Below are positions 1-12,232 of a stretch of DNA of 64,000 nucleotides, in pieces. Where the stretch lies: assembly GCF_029227915.1 (NCBI RefSeq), contig NC_079884.1, positions 27,344,001 to 27,408,000 of the forward strand, read 5' to 3'. Every line of letters starts with the position of its first letter. The stretch's first letter is position 1. The stretch comes from Hydractinia symbiolongicarpus. Its lineage: Eukaryota; Cnidaria; Hydrozoa; Anthoathecata; Hydractiniidae. Under the pieces are notes generated by a model. The model did no database searches, had not been told where the DNA came from, and worked only from the letters and a program-made list of their open reading frames with translations. Made by a program: the position numbers and the translations under genes.

Positions 1-3000
1 AAGTCAATGGAATGTAGTTTTTGAAACTGTTTCAATTTCTTCAGCGCGCTATAACGGCTAGGATTCGTTCCACAGTAAAAAATGAATTACTTATCTACAC
101 TTTTAAATAAAGCGCTACCACAGCGCCCAGTGTAATCGCTGAGTTCCAGCAATCATGTCAAATTATGAAGAATGTTGTTTCTTGGAGTCCAATTGGCTCA
201 TTTATCACATTTAGGAGGTCAAAGTCTAAAATAAGTTTAATTAAGTCCCACAGTCAATCTTTTCACTGTTACAAGCGATACAACTTAGTATTATCGGAAA
301 ATATCACTAAATACATATTGGTACGAATATATGACGCAACCGTTGTAACTCAAACGGATTGATACCGCTAGGAAGTCAATGAAATGTAGTTTTTGAAACT
401 GTTTCCATTTCTTCAACGCGCGCTAAAAAATCTACACTTTTATATAAAGCGGTACCACAGCGCCCAGTGTAATCGCTGAGTTCCAGCAATTATGTCAAGT
501 TAAGGGGAATGTTACTTCTTGTAGTCCAATTGTCTCATTTATCCCATTTAGGAGGTCAAAGTCTAAAGTAAGTTCAATTAAGTCCCACAGTCAATCGTTT
601 CACTGTTACAAGCGATACAACTTAGTAATATCGGAAAAATATCACTAACTACATGTTGGTACGAATATGTGACGCAACCGTTGCAACTCGAACGGATTAA
701 TACCGCTAGAAAATCAATGAAATGTAGTTTTTGAAACTTTTTCCATTTTTTCAGCGCGCGCTAACGGCTAGGATTGGTCCCACAATAAAAAATGACTTAC
801 TTATCTACACTTTCAAATAAAGCGCTACCACAGCGCCCAGTGTCATCGCTGAGTTCAAGCAATCACGTCAAATCAAGAATAATGTTATTTCTTGGAGTCC
901 AATTGGCTCATTTGTCACATTTATAACGTCAAAGTCCAAAATAAGTTCCATTAGGTCCCACAGTCAATCGTTTCACTGTTAAAGGCGATACAACTTAGTA
1001 GTATCGGAAATATATAACTAAATACATGTTGGTACGAATATGTGACGCAACCGTTGTAACTCAAACGGATTGATACTGCTAGAAAGTCAATGGAATGTAG
1101 TTTTTGAAACTGTTTCAATTTCTTCAGCGCGCTATAACGGCTAGGATTGGTTCCACAGTAAAAAATGAATTACTTATCTACACTTTTAAATAAAGCGCTA
1201 CCACAGCGCCCAGTGTAATCGCTGAGTTCCAGCAATCATGTCAAATTAAGAAGAATGTTATTTCTTGGAGTCAAATTGGCTCATTTATCACATTTAGGAG
1301 GTCAAAGACCAAAATAAGTTTAATTAAGTCCCACAGTCAATCTTTTCACTGTTACAAGCGATACAACTTAGTATTATCGGAAAATATCACTAAATACATA
1401 TTGGTACGAATATATGACGCAACCGTTGTAACTCAAACGGATTGATACCGCTAGGAAGTCAATGAAATGTAGTTTTTGAAACTGTTTCCATTTCTTCAGC
1501 GCGCGCTAAAAAATCTACACTTTAATATAAAGCGGTACCACAGCGCCCAGTGTAATCGCTGTGTTCCAGCAATTATGTCAAGTTAAGGAGAATGTTACTT
1601 CTTGTAGTCCAATTGTCTCATTTATCCTATTTAGGAGGTCAAAGTCTAAAGTAAGTTCAATTAAGTCCCACAGTCAATCGTTTCACTGTTACAAGCGATA
1701 CAACTTAGTAATATCGGAAAAATATCACTAACTACATGTTGGTACGAATATGTGACGCAACCGTTGTAACTGAAACGGAATGATACTGGTAGAAAGTCAA
1801 TGAAATGTAGTTTTTGAAACTGTTTCAATTTCTTCAGCGCGCTATAACGGCTAGGATTGGTTCCACAGTAAAAATGACTTACTTATCTACACTTTTAAAT
1901 AAAGCGCTACCACAGCGCCCAGTGTAATTGCTGAGTTCCAGCAATCATGTCAAATTAAGAAGAATGTTATTTCTTGGAGTCAAATTGGCTCATTTATCAC
2001 ATTTAGGAGGTCAAAGTCCAAAATAAGTTTAATTAAGTCCCACAGTCAATCGTTTCACTGTTAAAAGCGATACAACTTAGTAATATCGGAAAAATATCAC
2101 TAACTACATGTTGGTACGAATATGTGACGCAACGGTTGCAACTCGAACGGATTAACACCGCTAGAAAATCAATGAAATGTAGTTTTTGAAACTTTTTCCA
2201 TTTTTTCAGCGCGCGCTAACGGCTAGGATTGGTCCCACAATAAAAAATGACTTACTTATCTACACTTTCAAATAAAGCGCTACCACAGCGCCCAGTGTCA
2301 TCGCTGAGTTCCAGCAATCACGTCAAATCAAGAATAATGTTATTTCTTGGAGTCCAATTGGCTCATTTGTCACATTTATAACGTCAAAGTCCAAAATAAG
2401 TTCCATTAGGTCCCACAGTCAATCGTTTCACTGTTAAAGGCGATACAACTTAGTAGTATCGGAAATATATAACTAAATACATGTTGGTACGAATATGTGA
2501 CGCAACCGTTGTAACTCAAACGGATTGATACTGCTAGAAAGTCAATGGAATGTAGTTTTTGAAACTGTTTCAATTTCTTCAGCGCGCGCTAAAAAATCTA
2601 CACTTTTATATAAAGCGGTACCACAGCGCCCAGTGTAATCGCTGAGTTCCAGCAATTATGTCAAGTTAAGGAGAATGTTACTTCTTGTAGTCCAATTGTC
2701 TCATTTATCCTATTTAGGAGGTCAAAGTCTAAAGTAAGTTCAATTAAGTCCCACAGTCAATCGTTTCACTGTTACAAGCGATACAACTTAGTAATATCGG
2801 AAAAATATCACTAACTACATGTTGGTACGAATATGTGACGCAACCGTTGCAACTCGAACGGATTGATACCGCTAGAAAATCAATGAAATGTAGTTTTTGA
2901 AACTTTTTCCATTTTTTCAGCGCGCGCTAACGGCTAGGATTGGTCCCACAATAAAAAATGACTTACTTATCTACATTTTCAAATAAAGCGCTACCACAGC

Positions 3001-3249
3001 GCCCAGTGTAATCGCTGAGTTCCAGCAAACACGTCAAATCAAGAATAATGTTATTTCTTGGAGTCCAATTGGCTCATTTGTCTAATTTATAACGTCAAAG
3101 TCCAAAATAAGTTCCATTAGGTCCCACAGTCAATCGTTTCACTGTTAAAAGCGATGCAACTTAGTAATATCGGAAAAATATCATTAAATGTATGTTGATA
3201 CGAATATGTGACACAACCGTTGTAACTCAAACGGATTGATACCGCTAGA
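1..3249. repeat. Diverged block with 1083-bp trimer rhythm (types P, Q, R)
   Basis: Monomer starts are 1, 373, 711, 1084, 1456, 1794, 2166, 2539 and 2877. Type P (1, 1084, 1794) carries CGCTATAACGG. Type Q (373, 1456, 2539) is short. Type R (711, 2166, 2877) starts AAATCAATG and has TTTATAACGTCAAAG. P-Q-R spans 1083 bp, and the second P starts exactly 1083 bp after the first. The rhythm then breaks. The monomer at 1794 is P in its first half but ends like Q, and the monomer at 2539 starts like P and then carries the Q deletion. Such hybrids suggest exchange within the array. The word combinations here are not seen after 9 kb, so this looks like a separately evolving HOR family. Confidence 0.9.
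373..710. repeat. Short satellite monomer (338 bp) with internal deletion
   Basis: After the CpG-rich block, GCGCGCTAA runs straight into AAAATCTACAC. The segment with GGATTGGTCC and most of ATGACTTACTTAT is missing, a net loss of about 35 bp. The same form recurs at 1456-1793 and 2539-2876, each 338 bp long, and nowhere else that I see. The three share the identical junction, so they descend from one deletion event and were copied by array turnover. Confidence 0.9.
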
Positions 3250-3977
3250 AAGTCAATGAAATGTAGTTTTTGAAACTGTTTCCATTTTTTCAGCGAGCGC
3301 TAACGGCTAGGATTGGTCCCAAAGTAAAAAATGACTTACTTATCTACGCTTCCAAGTAAAGCGCTAGCACAGCGCCCAGTGTAATCGCTGAGTTCAAGCA
3401 ATCATGCCAAATTAAGAAGAATGTTGTTTCTTGGAATCCAATTGTCTCATTTATCAAGTTTAGGAGGTCAAAGTTCAAAACCAGTTCAATTAAGTCCCAC
3501 AGTCAATCCTTTCACTGTTAAAAGCGATGCAACCTAGTATTATCAGAAAAATATCGCTAAAAACATGTTGGTACGAATATGTGACGCAACCTTTGTAACT
3601 CAACCAGACTGATACTGTTAGAAAGACAATGAAATGTAGTTTTTGAAACTGTTTCCATTTTTCAGCGCGCGCTAACGGCTAGGATTGGTCCCGCAATAAA
3701 AAATGACTTTCTTATCTATACTTTCAAATAAAGCACTACCACAGCGCCTAGTGTAATCGCAGAGCTCAACCAATCATGTTAAATTGAGAAGAATGTTAGT
3801 TCTTGGAGTGCAATTGTCGCATTTATCACATGCAGGAGGTCGAAGTCTAAAATCTGTTGAACTAAGTCCCACAGTCAATCGTTTCACTGTTAAAAGCGAT
3901 GCAAGCTAGTATTATCAGAAAAATATCTCCAAATACATGTTGGTACAAATATGTGACGCATCCGTTGTAACTCAAAC
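3250..3977. repeat. Two monomers leading into the 2900-bp HOR
   Basis: Monomers start at 3250 and 3623. The first has CCCAAAGTAAAA and CGCTTCCAAGTAAAG and is the same subtype as 4713 and 7613. The second, starting AAGACAATG with CCCGCAATAAAA, is the same subtype as 5803 and 6522. These two subtypes are adjacent here but separated by other monomers in the complete HOR that follows, so the block is a shortened or rearranged HOR copy. Confidence 0.85.
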
Positions 3978-5439
3978 ATGTAGTTTACTGAAAATGGCTC
4001 TATTTCTTCAGTGCGTGCTAACGGCTATGATTAGTACCACAGTATAAAATAACTTACTTATCTAAATTTTTAATGAAGCGCTACTGCAGATCCCAGTGTA
4101 ATCGATAAATTCCAGCAATCATGTCACAATCAGAGCAATTATACTTCTTGAAATCCAATTGTCTCATTTATCACATTTATGAGGTCATAGTCCAAAATCA
4201 GTTCAATTAAGTCCCACAGTCAATCGCTTCACTGTTAAAAGCTATGCAGCCTAGTAATATAAGAAAAATATCGCTAAATACATGTTGGTACGAATACGTT
4301 ACGCAACCGTTGTAACTCCACCGGACTAATACTGTCAGAAAGTCAAGGAAATGTAGTTTTTAAAACTGTCTCTATTTCTTCAGCGCGCGCTAACGGCTAC
4401 GATTGATCCCACAGTACAAAATGACTTGTTTATCTAAATTTTTAAATAAAGCGTTACCACAGCGCCCAGTGTAATCGCAGAGTTCCAGCAATCATGTCGA
4501 ATTAAGAAGAATGTTAGTTCTTGGTGTCCCATTGGATCATTTGTCACATTTATACCGTCAAAGTCCGAAGTAAGTTCAATTAAGTCCCACAGACAATCGT
4601 TTCACTGTTAAAAGCGATGCAACTTAGTAATATCGGAAAAATATCATTAAATGTATGTTGATACGAATATGTGACACAACCGTTGTAACTCAAACGGATT
4701 GATACCGCTAGAAAGTCAATGAAATGTAATTTTTGAAACTGTTTCCATTTCTTCAGCGCGCGCTAACGGCTAGGATTGGTCCCAAAGTAAAAAATGACTT
4801 ACTTATCTACGCTTCCAAGTAAAGCGCTAGCACAGCGCCCAGTGTAATCGCTGAGTTCAAGCAATCATGCCAAATTAAGAAGAATGTTGTTTCTTGGAGT
4901 CCAATTGTCTCATTTATCAAGTTTAGGAGGTCAAAGTTCAAAACCAGTTCAAATAAGTCCCACAGTCAATCCTTTCACTGTTAAAAGCGATGCAACCTAG
5001 TATTATCAGAAAAATATCGCTAAAAACATGTTGGTACGAATATGTGACGCAACCTTTGTAACTCAACCAGACTGATACTGTTAGAAAGACAATGAAATGC
5101 AGTTTTGGAAACTGTCTCTATATATTCAGCGCGCTAACGGCAAGGATTGGTCCCACTGTACAAAATGACTAATTTATCTAAATATTATAATAAAGCGCTC
5201 CCACACCGCCCAGTGTAATCGCTGAGTTCCAGCAATCATGTCAAATTAAGAAGAATGTTATTTCTTGGAGTACAATTGCCTCATTTATCACATTTATAAG
5301 GTCAAAGTCCAAGATCAGTTCAATTAAGTCCCATAGTCAATCGCTTCACTGTTACAAGCGATACAACTTAGTAATATCGGAAAAATATCACTAAATACAT
5401 GTTGGTACAAATATGTGACGCATCCGTGGTAACTCAAAC

Positions 5440-6158
5440 ATGTAGTTTACTGAAAATGGCTCTATTTCTTCAGTGCGTGCTAACGGCTATGATTAGTACC
5501 ACAGTATAAAATAACTTACTTATCTAAATTTTTTAATGAAGCGCTACTGCAGATCCCAGTGTAATCGATGAATTCCAGCAATCATGTCACATTAAGAACA
5601 ATGTTACTTCTTAAAATCCAATTGTCTCATTTATCACATTTATGAGGTCAAAATCGAAAATCAGTTTAACTAAGCCCTACAGCCAATCGCTTCGCTGTTA
5701 AAAGCGATGCAACATAGTAACATCAGAAAAATATCGCTAAATACATGTTGGTACGAATATGTGACGCAACCTTTGTAACTCAACCAGACTGATACTGTTA
5801 GAAAGACAATTAAATGTACTTTTTGAAACTGTTTCCATTTCTTCAGCGCGCGCTAACGGCTAGGATTGGTCCCGCAATAAAAAATGACTTTCTTATCTAT
5901 ACTTTCAAATAAAGCACTACCACAGCGCCTAGTGTAATCGCAGAGCTCAACCAATCATGTTAAATTAAGAAGAATGTTAGTTCTTGGAGTGCAATTGTCG
6001 CATTTATCACATGCAGGAGGTCGAAGTCTAAAATCTGTTGAACTAAGTCCCACAGTCAATCGTTTCACTGTTAAAAGCGATGCAAGCTAGTATTATCAGA
6101 AAAATATCTCCAAATACATGTTGGTACAAATATGTGACGCATCCGTTGTAACTCAAAC
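5440..6158. repeat. 719-bp dimer, copy 1
   Basis: Two monomers (short-junction type plus the CCCGCAATAAAA type) are followed at 6159 by a nearly identical pair. Starts 5440/6159, 5803/6522 and 6159/6878 are all 719 bp apart. It is a recent local tandem duplication inside the 2900-bp HOR. Confidence 0.9.
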
Positions 6159-6877
6159 ATGCAGTTTACTGAAAATGGCTCTATTTCTTCAGTGCGTGCT
6201 AACGGCTATGATTAGTACCACAGTATAAAATAACTTACTTATCTAAATTTTTTAATGAAGCGCTACTGCAGATCCCAGTGTAATCGATGAATTCCAGCAA
6301 TCATGTCACATTAAGAACAATGTTACTTCTTAAAATCCAATTGTCTCATTTATCACATTTATGAGGTCAAAATCGAAAATCAGTTTAACTAAGCCCTACA
6401 GCCAATCGCTTCGCTGTTAAAAGCGATGCAACATAGTAACATCAGAAAAATATCGCTAAATACATGTTGGTACGAATATGTGACGCAACCTTTGTAACTC
6501 AACCAGACTGATACTGTTAGAAAGACAATTAAATGTAGTTTTTGAAACTGTTTCCATTTCTTCAGCGCGCGCTAACGGCTAGGATTGGTCCCGCAATAAA
6601 AAATGACTTTCTTATCTATACTTTCAAATAAAGCACTACCACAGCGCCTAGTGTAATCGCAGAGCTCAACCAATCATGTTAAATTAAGAAGAATGTTAGT
6701 TCTTGGAGTGCAATTGTCGCATTTATCACAGGCAGGAGGTCGAAGTCTAAAATCTGTTGAACTAAGTCCCACAGTCAATCGTTTCACTGTTAAAAGCGAT
6801 GCAAGCTAGTATTATCAGAAAAATATCTCCAAATACATGTTGGTACAAATATGTGACGCATCCGTTGTAACTCAAAC
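6159..6877. repeat. 719-bp dimer, copy 2
   Basis: Near-identical copy of the preceding pair. Visible differences are single bases such as ATGCAG at the start here against ATGTAG in copy 1, and ACAGGCAGG against ACATGCAGG. Confidence 0.9.
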
Positions 6878-8411
6878 ATGTAGTTTACTGAAAATGGCTC
6901 TATTTCTTCAGTGCGTGCTAACGGCTATGATTAGTACCACAGTATAAAATAACTTACTTATCTAAATTTTTAATGAAGCGCTACTGCAGATCCCAGTGTA
7001 ATCGATGAATTCCAGCAATCATGTCACAATCAGAACAATTTTACTTCTTGAAATCCAATTGTCTCATTTATCACATTTATGAGGTCATAGTCCAAAATCA
7101 GTTCAATTAAGTCCCACAGTCAATCGCTTCACTGCTAAAAGCGATGCAGCCTAGTAATATAAAAAAAATATCGCTAAATACATGTTGGTACGAATACGTT
7201 ACGCAACCGTTGTAACTCAACCGGACTAATACTGTCAGAAAGTCAAGGAAATGTAGTTTTTAAAACTGTCTCTATTTCTTCAGCGCGCGCCAACGGCTAC
7301 GATTGATCCCACAGTACAAAATGACTTATTTATCTAAATTTTTAAATAAAGCGTTACCACAGCGCCCAGTGTAATCGCAGAGTTCCAGCAATCATGTCGA
7401 ATTAAGAAGAATGTTAGTTCTTGGTGTCCCATTGGCTCATTTGTCACATTTATACCGTCAAAGTCCGAAGTAAGTTCAATTAAGTCCCACAGTCAATCGT
7501 TTCACTGTTAAAAGCGATGCAACTTAGTAGTATCGGAAAAATATCATTAAATGTATGTTGATTCGAATATGTGACACAACCGTTGTAACTCAAACGGATT
7601 GATACCGCTAGAAAGTCAATGAAATGTAGTTTTTGAAACTGTTTCCATTTCTTCAGCGCGTGCTAACGGCTAGGATTGGTCCTAAAGTAAAATATGACTT
7701 ACTTATCTACGCTTCCAAGTAAAGCGCTAGCACAGCGCCCAGTGTAATCGCTGAGTTCAAGCAATCATGCCAAATTAAGAAGAATGTTGTTTCTTGGAAT
7801 CCAATTGTCTCATTTATCAAGTTTCGGAGGTCAAAGTTCAAAACCAGTTCAATTAAGTCCCACAGTCAATCGTTTCACTGTTAAATGCGATGCAACCTAG
7901 TATTATCAGAAAAATATCGCTAAAAACATGTTGGTACGAATATGTGACGCAACCTTTGTAACTCAACGAGACTGATACTGTTAGAAAGACAATGAAATGC
8001 AGTTTTGGAAACTGTCTCTATATATTCAGTGCGCTAACGGCAAGGATTGGTCCCACTGTACAAAATGACTAATTTATCTAAATATTATAATAAAGCGCTC
8101 CCACACCGCCCAGTGTAACCGCTGAGTTCCAGAAATCATGTCAAATTAAGAAGAATGTTATTTCTTGGAGTACAATTACCTCATTTATCACATTTATAAG
8201 GTCAAAGTCCAAGATCAGTTCAATTAAGTCCCATAGTCAATCGCTTCACTGTTACAAGCGATACAACTTAGTAATATCGGAAAAATATCACTAAATACAT
8301 GTTGGTACAAATATGTGACGCATCCGTTGTAACTCAAACATGTAGTTTACTGAAAATGGCTCTATTTCTTCAGTGCGTGCTAACGGCTATGATTAGTACC
8401 ACAGTATAAAA
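6878..8411. repeat. 2900-bp HOR, copy 2, truncated
   Basis: Follows copy 1 at constant offset 2900 through monomers 6878, 7240, 7613, 7986 and the first part of 8340. At about 8411 the text changes: copy 1 continues ATAACTTACTTATCTAAAT, whereas here it reads ATGACTTACTCATCTACAC, the wording of type A monomers further right. The break falls inside a monomer and keeps the repeat phase, as expected for an in-register exchange between two HOR families. Confidence 0.88.
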
Positions 8412-9075
8412 TGACTTACTCATCTACACTTTTAAATAAAGCGGTACCACAGCGCCCAGTGTAATCGCTGAGTTCCAGTAATCATGTCAAATTAAGAAGA
8501 ATGTTACTTCTTGGAGTCCAATTTTCTCATTTATCCCATTTAGGAGGTCAAAGTCCAATGTAAGTTCAATTAAGTCCCACAGTCAATCGTTTCACTGTTA
8601 AAAGCGATGCAACCTAGAATTATCAGAAAAATGTCGCTAAATACATGTTGGTACGAATATGTGACGAGAACTTTGTAACTCAACCGGACTGATACTGTTA
8701 GAAAGACAAAGAAATGTAGTTTTTGAAACTGTCTCTATTTATTCAGCGCGCGCTAACGGCAAGGATGGGTCCTACAGTAAAAAATGACTTACTTATTTCC
8801 ACTTTCAAATAAAGCGCTAGCACAGCGCCCAGTATAATCGCTGAGTTCCAGCAATCATGTCAAATTAAGAAGAATGTTACTTCTTGAAAGTCCAATTGTC
8901 TCAGTTATCACATTTAGGAGATCAAAGTCCAAAATAAGTTTAATTAAGTCCCACAGTCAATCGTTTCACTGTTACAAGCGATACAACTTAGTATTATCGG
9001 AAAATATCACTAAATACATGTTGGTACGAATATGTGACGCAACCGTTGTAACTCAAACGGATTGATACCGCTAGA
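8412..9075. repeat. Transition between the 2900-bp and 1488-bp HOR families
   Basis: Contains the rest of the monomer begun at 8340 and a full monomer at 8703. The 8703 monomer opens like type B (AAGACAAAG, CTCTATTTATTCAG). It then reads like the C-related form (AGCGCTAGCAC, CCCAGTATAATCG, TTGAAAGTCC) and finally like type D. It is therefore a mosaic of at least three subtypes. A chance open frame crosses its second half and is not treated as a gene. Confidence 0.8.
9043..9060. other. Dyad CCGTT-N8-AACGG (representative)
   Basis: CCGTTGTAACTCAAACGG, near the 3' end of the monomer. It is intact where the text ends TCAAACGGATT and lost where it ends TCAACCGGATT or GACCTTTGTAACTCAACCGG. It has a loose look of a CENP-B-like box position but does not match that consensus. 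Confidence 0.75.
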
Positions 9076-10563
9076 AAGTCAATGAAATGTAGATTTTGAA
9101 CCAGTTTCCATTTCTTCAGCGCGCCCTAACGGCTAGGATTGGTCCCATAGTAAAAAATGACTTACTCATCTACATTTTTAAATAAAGCGGTACCACAGCG
9201 CCCAGTGTAATCGCTGAGTTCCAGCAATCATGTCAAATTAAGAAAGAATGTTACTTCTTGGAGTCCAATTGTCTTATTTATCCCATATAGGAGGTCAAAG
9301 TCCAATGTAGGTTCAATTAAGTCCCACAGTCAATCGTTTCACTGTTAAAAGCGATGCAACCTAGAATTATCAGAGAAATATCGCTAAATACATGTTGGTA
9401 CGAATATGTGACGAGACCTTTGTAACTCAACCGGACTGATACTGTTAGAAAGACAATGAAATGTAGTTTTTGAAACTGTCTTTATTTATTCAGTGCGCGC
9501 TAACGGCAAGGATTGGTCCCACAGTACAAAATGACTAATTTATCTAAATTTTTTAATAAAGCGCTCCCACACCGCCTAGTGTAATCGCTGAGTTCCAGCA
9601 ATCATGTCAAATTAAGAAGAATGTTATTTCTTGAATCCAATTGCCTCATTTATCACATTTATAAGGTCAAAGTCCAAAATCAGTTCAATTAAGTGTCACA
9701 GTCAATCGTTTCACTGTTACAAGCGATACAACTTAGTAATATCGGAAAAATATCACAAAATACATGTTGGTGCGAATATGTGACGCAACCGTTGTAAATC
9801 AACCGGATTGATATCGCTAGAAAGTCAATGAAATGTAGTTTTGAAACTGTTTCCATTTCTTCAGCGCGTGCTAACGGTTAGGATTGCTCCCACAGTAAAA
9901 AATGACTTTCTTATTTACACTTGCAAATAAAGCGCTACCACAGCGACCAGTATAATCGCTGAGTTCCTGCAATCATGTCAAATTAAGAAGAATGTTATTT
10001 CTTAAAAGTCCAATTGTCTCAGTTATCACATTTAGGAGGTCAAAGTCTAAATCAGTTCAATTAAGTCACACAGTCAATCGTTTCACTGTTACAAGCGATA
10101 CAACTTAGTAATATCGGAAAAATATCACTAACTACATGTTGGTACGAATATGTGACGCAACCGTTGCATCTCAAACGGATTGATACCGTTAGAAAATCAA
10201 TGAAATGTAGTTTTTGAAACTGTTTCCATTTCTTCAGCGCGCTAACGGCTAGGAATGGTCCAACAATAAAAAATGACTTACTTATCTACAATTTCAAATA
10301 AAGCGCTACCAAAGCGCCCAGTGTAATCAATGAGTTCCAGCAATCATGTGAAATTAGGAAGAATGTTGTTTCTTGGAGTCCAATTGGCTCATTTATCACA
10401 TTTAGGAGATCAAAGTCCAAAATAAGTTTAATTAATTCCCACAGTCAATCGTTTCACTGTTACAAGCGATACAACTTAGTATTATCGGAAAATATCACTA
10501 AATACATGTTGGTACGAATATGTGACGCAACCGTTGTAACTCAAACGGATTGATACCGCTAGG
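9076..10563. repeat. Four-monomer HOR (A-B-C-D), unit 1, 1488 bp
   Basis: Monomers A 9076, B 9450, C 9822, D 10194. A has CCCATAGTAAAA, GCGGTACCAC and GTTACTTCTTGG. B has AAGACAATG, CTTTATTTATTCAG and GCGCTCCCACACCGCC. C has ATGTAGTTTTGAAACTG (one T fewer), CTTTCTTATTTACAC and CAGTATAATCG. D starts AAATCAATG and has GGTCCAACAATAAAA. The same order recurs in the next two units. The first A is slightly atypical (ATGTAGATTTTGAACCAG). Confidence 0.93.
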
Positions 10564-12050
10564 AAGTCAATGAAATGTAGTTTTTGAACCTGTTTCCATT
10601 TCTTCAGCGCGCGCTAACGGCTAGGATTGGTCCCATAGTAAAAAATGACCTACTCATCTACACTTTTAAATAAGGCGGTACCACAGCGCCCAGTGTAATC
10701 GCTGAGTTCCAGTAATCATGTCAAATTAAGAAGAATGTTACTTCTTGGAGTCCAATTGTCTCATTTATCCCATATAGGAGATCAAAGTCCAATGTAGGTT
10801 CAATTAAGTCCCACAGTCAATCGTTTCACTGTTAAAAGCGATGCAACCTAGAATTATCAGAGAAATATCGCTAAATACATGTTGGTACGAATATGTGACG
10901 AGACCTTTGTAACTCAACCGGACTGATACTGTTAGAACGACAATGAAATGTAGTTTTTGAAACTGTCTTTATTTATTCAGCGCGCGCTGACGGCAAGGAT
11001 TGGTCCCACAGTACAAAATGACTAATTTATCTAAATTTTTTAATAAAGCGCTCCCACACCGCCTAGTGTAATCGCTGAGTTCCAGCAATCATGTCAAATT
11101 AAGAAGAATGTTATTTCTTGAATCCAATTGCCTCTTTTCACATTTATAAGGTCAAAGTCCAAAATCAGTTCAATTAAGTGTCACAGTCAATCGTTTCACT
11201 GTTACAAGCGATACAACTTAGTAATATCGGAAAAATATCACAAAATACATGTTGGTGCGAATATGTGACGCAACCGTTGTAAATCAACCGGATTGATATC
11301 GCTAGAAAGTCAATGAAATGTAGTTTTGAAACTGTTTCCATTTCTTCAGCGCGGGCTAACGGCTAGGATTGGTCCCACAGTAAAAAATGACTTTCTTATT
11401 TACACTTTCAAATAAAGCGCTACCACAGCGCCCAGTATAATCGCTGAGTTCCTGCAATCATGTCAAATTAAGAAGAATGTTATTTCTTGAAAGTCCAATT
11501 GTCTTAGTTATCACATTTAGGAGGTCAAAGTCTAATACAGTTCAATTAAGTCACACAGTCAATCGTTTCACTGTTGCAAGCGATACAACTTAGTAATATC
11601 GGAAAAATATCACTAACTACATGTTGGTACGAATATGTGACGCAACCGTTGCATCTCAAACGGATTGATACCGTTAGAAAATCAATGAAATGTAGTTTTT
11701 GAAACTGTTTCCATTTCTTCAGCGCGCGCTAACGGCTAGGAATGGTCCAACAATAAAAAATGACTTACTTATCTACACTTTCAAATAAAGCGCTACCAAA
11801 GCGCCCAGTGTAATCGCTGAGTTCCAGCAATCATGTCAAATTAAGAAGAATGTTGTTTCTTGGAGTCCAATTGGCTCATTTATCACATTTAGGAGGTCAA
11901 AGTCCAAAATAAGTTTAATTAAGTCCCACAGTCAATCGTTTCACTGTTACAAGCGATACAACTTAGTATTATCGGAAAATATCACTAAATACATGTTGGT
12001 ACGAATATGTGACGCAACCGTTGTAACTCAAACGGATTGATACCGCTAGG
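10564..12050. repeat. Four-monomer HOR (A-B-C-D), unit 2, 1487 bp
   Basis: Monomers A 10564, B 10937, C 11307, D 11679. B starts ACGACAATG, a variant shared with unit 3 but not unit 1, so units 2 and 3 are closest relatives. B lacks a few bases near 11133 (CCTCTTTTCACA in place of CCTCATTTATCACA), which explains its 370-bp length. Confidence 0.93.
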
Positions 12051-12092
12051 AAGTCAATGAAATGTAGTTTTTGAACCTGTTTCCATTTCTTC

Positions 12093-12102
12093 AGCGCGCG
12101 CT
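12093..12102. other. CpG-rich 10-bp palindrome AGCGCGCGCT (representative)
   Basis: A perfect self-complementary 10-mer about 43 bases into the monomer, present in a large share of copies. Variants AGCGCGCT (also palindromic), AGCGCGTGCT and AGCGCGAGCT occur. It is the most GC-rich point of an AT-rich unit. No function is assigned. Confidence 0.85.
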
Positions 12103-12213
12103 AACGGCTAGGATTGGTCCCATAGTAAAAATGACTTACTCATCTACACTTTTAAATAAAGCGGTACCACAGCGCCCAGTGTAATCGCTGAGTTCCAGCA
12201 ATCATGTCAAATT

Positions 12214-12232
12214 AAGAAGAATGTTACTTCTT
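12214..12232. other. Dyad AAGAAG-N7-CTTCTT (representative)
   Basis: AAGAAGAATGTTACTTCTT gives a 6-bp stem with a 7-base spacer in monomers reading GTTACTTCTT. In monomers reading GTTATTTCTT or GTTGTTTCTT the stem is 5 bp. It lies about 164-182 bases into the monomer, close to the midpoint and close to several of the exchange junctions described in this annotation. Confidence 0.8.

Larger units (their letters stand above)
3978..6877. repeat. Higher-order repeat, 8 monomers, 2900 bp, copy 1
   Basis: Monomer starts are 3978 (short junction), 4340, 4713, 5086, 5440 (short junction), 5803, 6159 (short junction) and 6522. Landmarks at 3978, 4340, 4713, 5086 and 5440 each recur exactly 2900 bp later, at 6878, 7240, 7613, 7986 and 8340. 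Only scattered substitutions separate the copies, for example GGATCATTTG here and GGCTCATTTG in copy 2. The unit contains a 719-bp dimer present twice in a row. Confidence 0.92.

Noticed and set aside
165-362. 65-codon open frame on the + strand
   Set aside because: It lies wholly inside a satellite monomer. The same phase is closed by stops or frameshifts in most other monomers, and there is no sign of selection, promoter or domain.
1-372. Known named satellites such as 359-bp Drosophila, alpha or beetle satellites
   Set aside because: Length alone is similar to some, but I recognise no shared sequence, so no family or species name is given.
9043-9060. Possible CENP-B box in the TTGTAACTCAAACGG region
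   Set aside because: Compared with the CENP-B consensus (TTCG, four bases, A, two bases, CGGG) the first core reads TTGT and the CGGG end is not matched at the right spacing. It is better described as a simple dyad.
8874-9065. 63-codon open frame on the + strand
   Set aside because: Chance opening at the same monomer phase as the 165-362 frame, inside a mosaic monomer. It is related to that frame only because the DNA is the same repeat.
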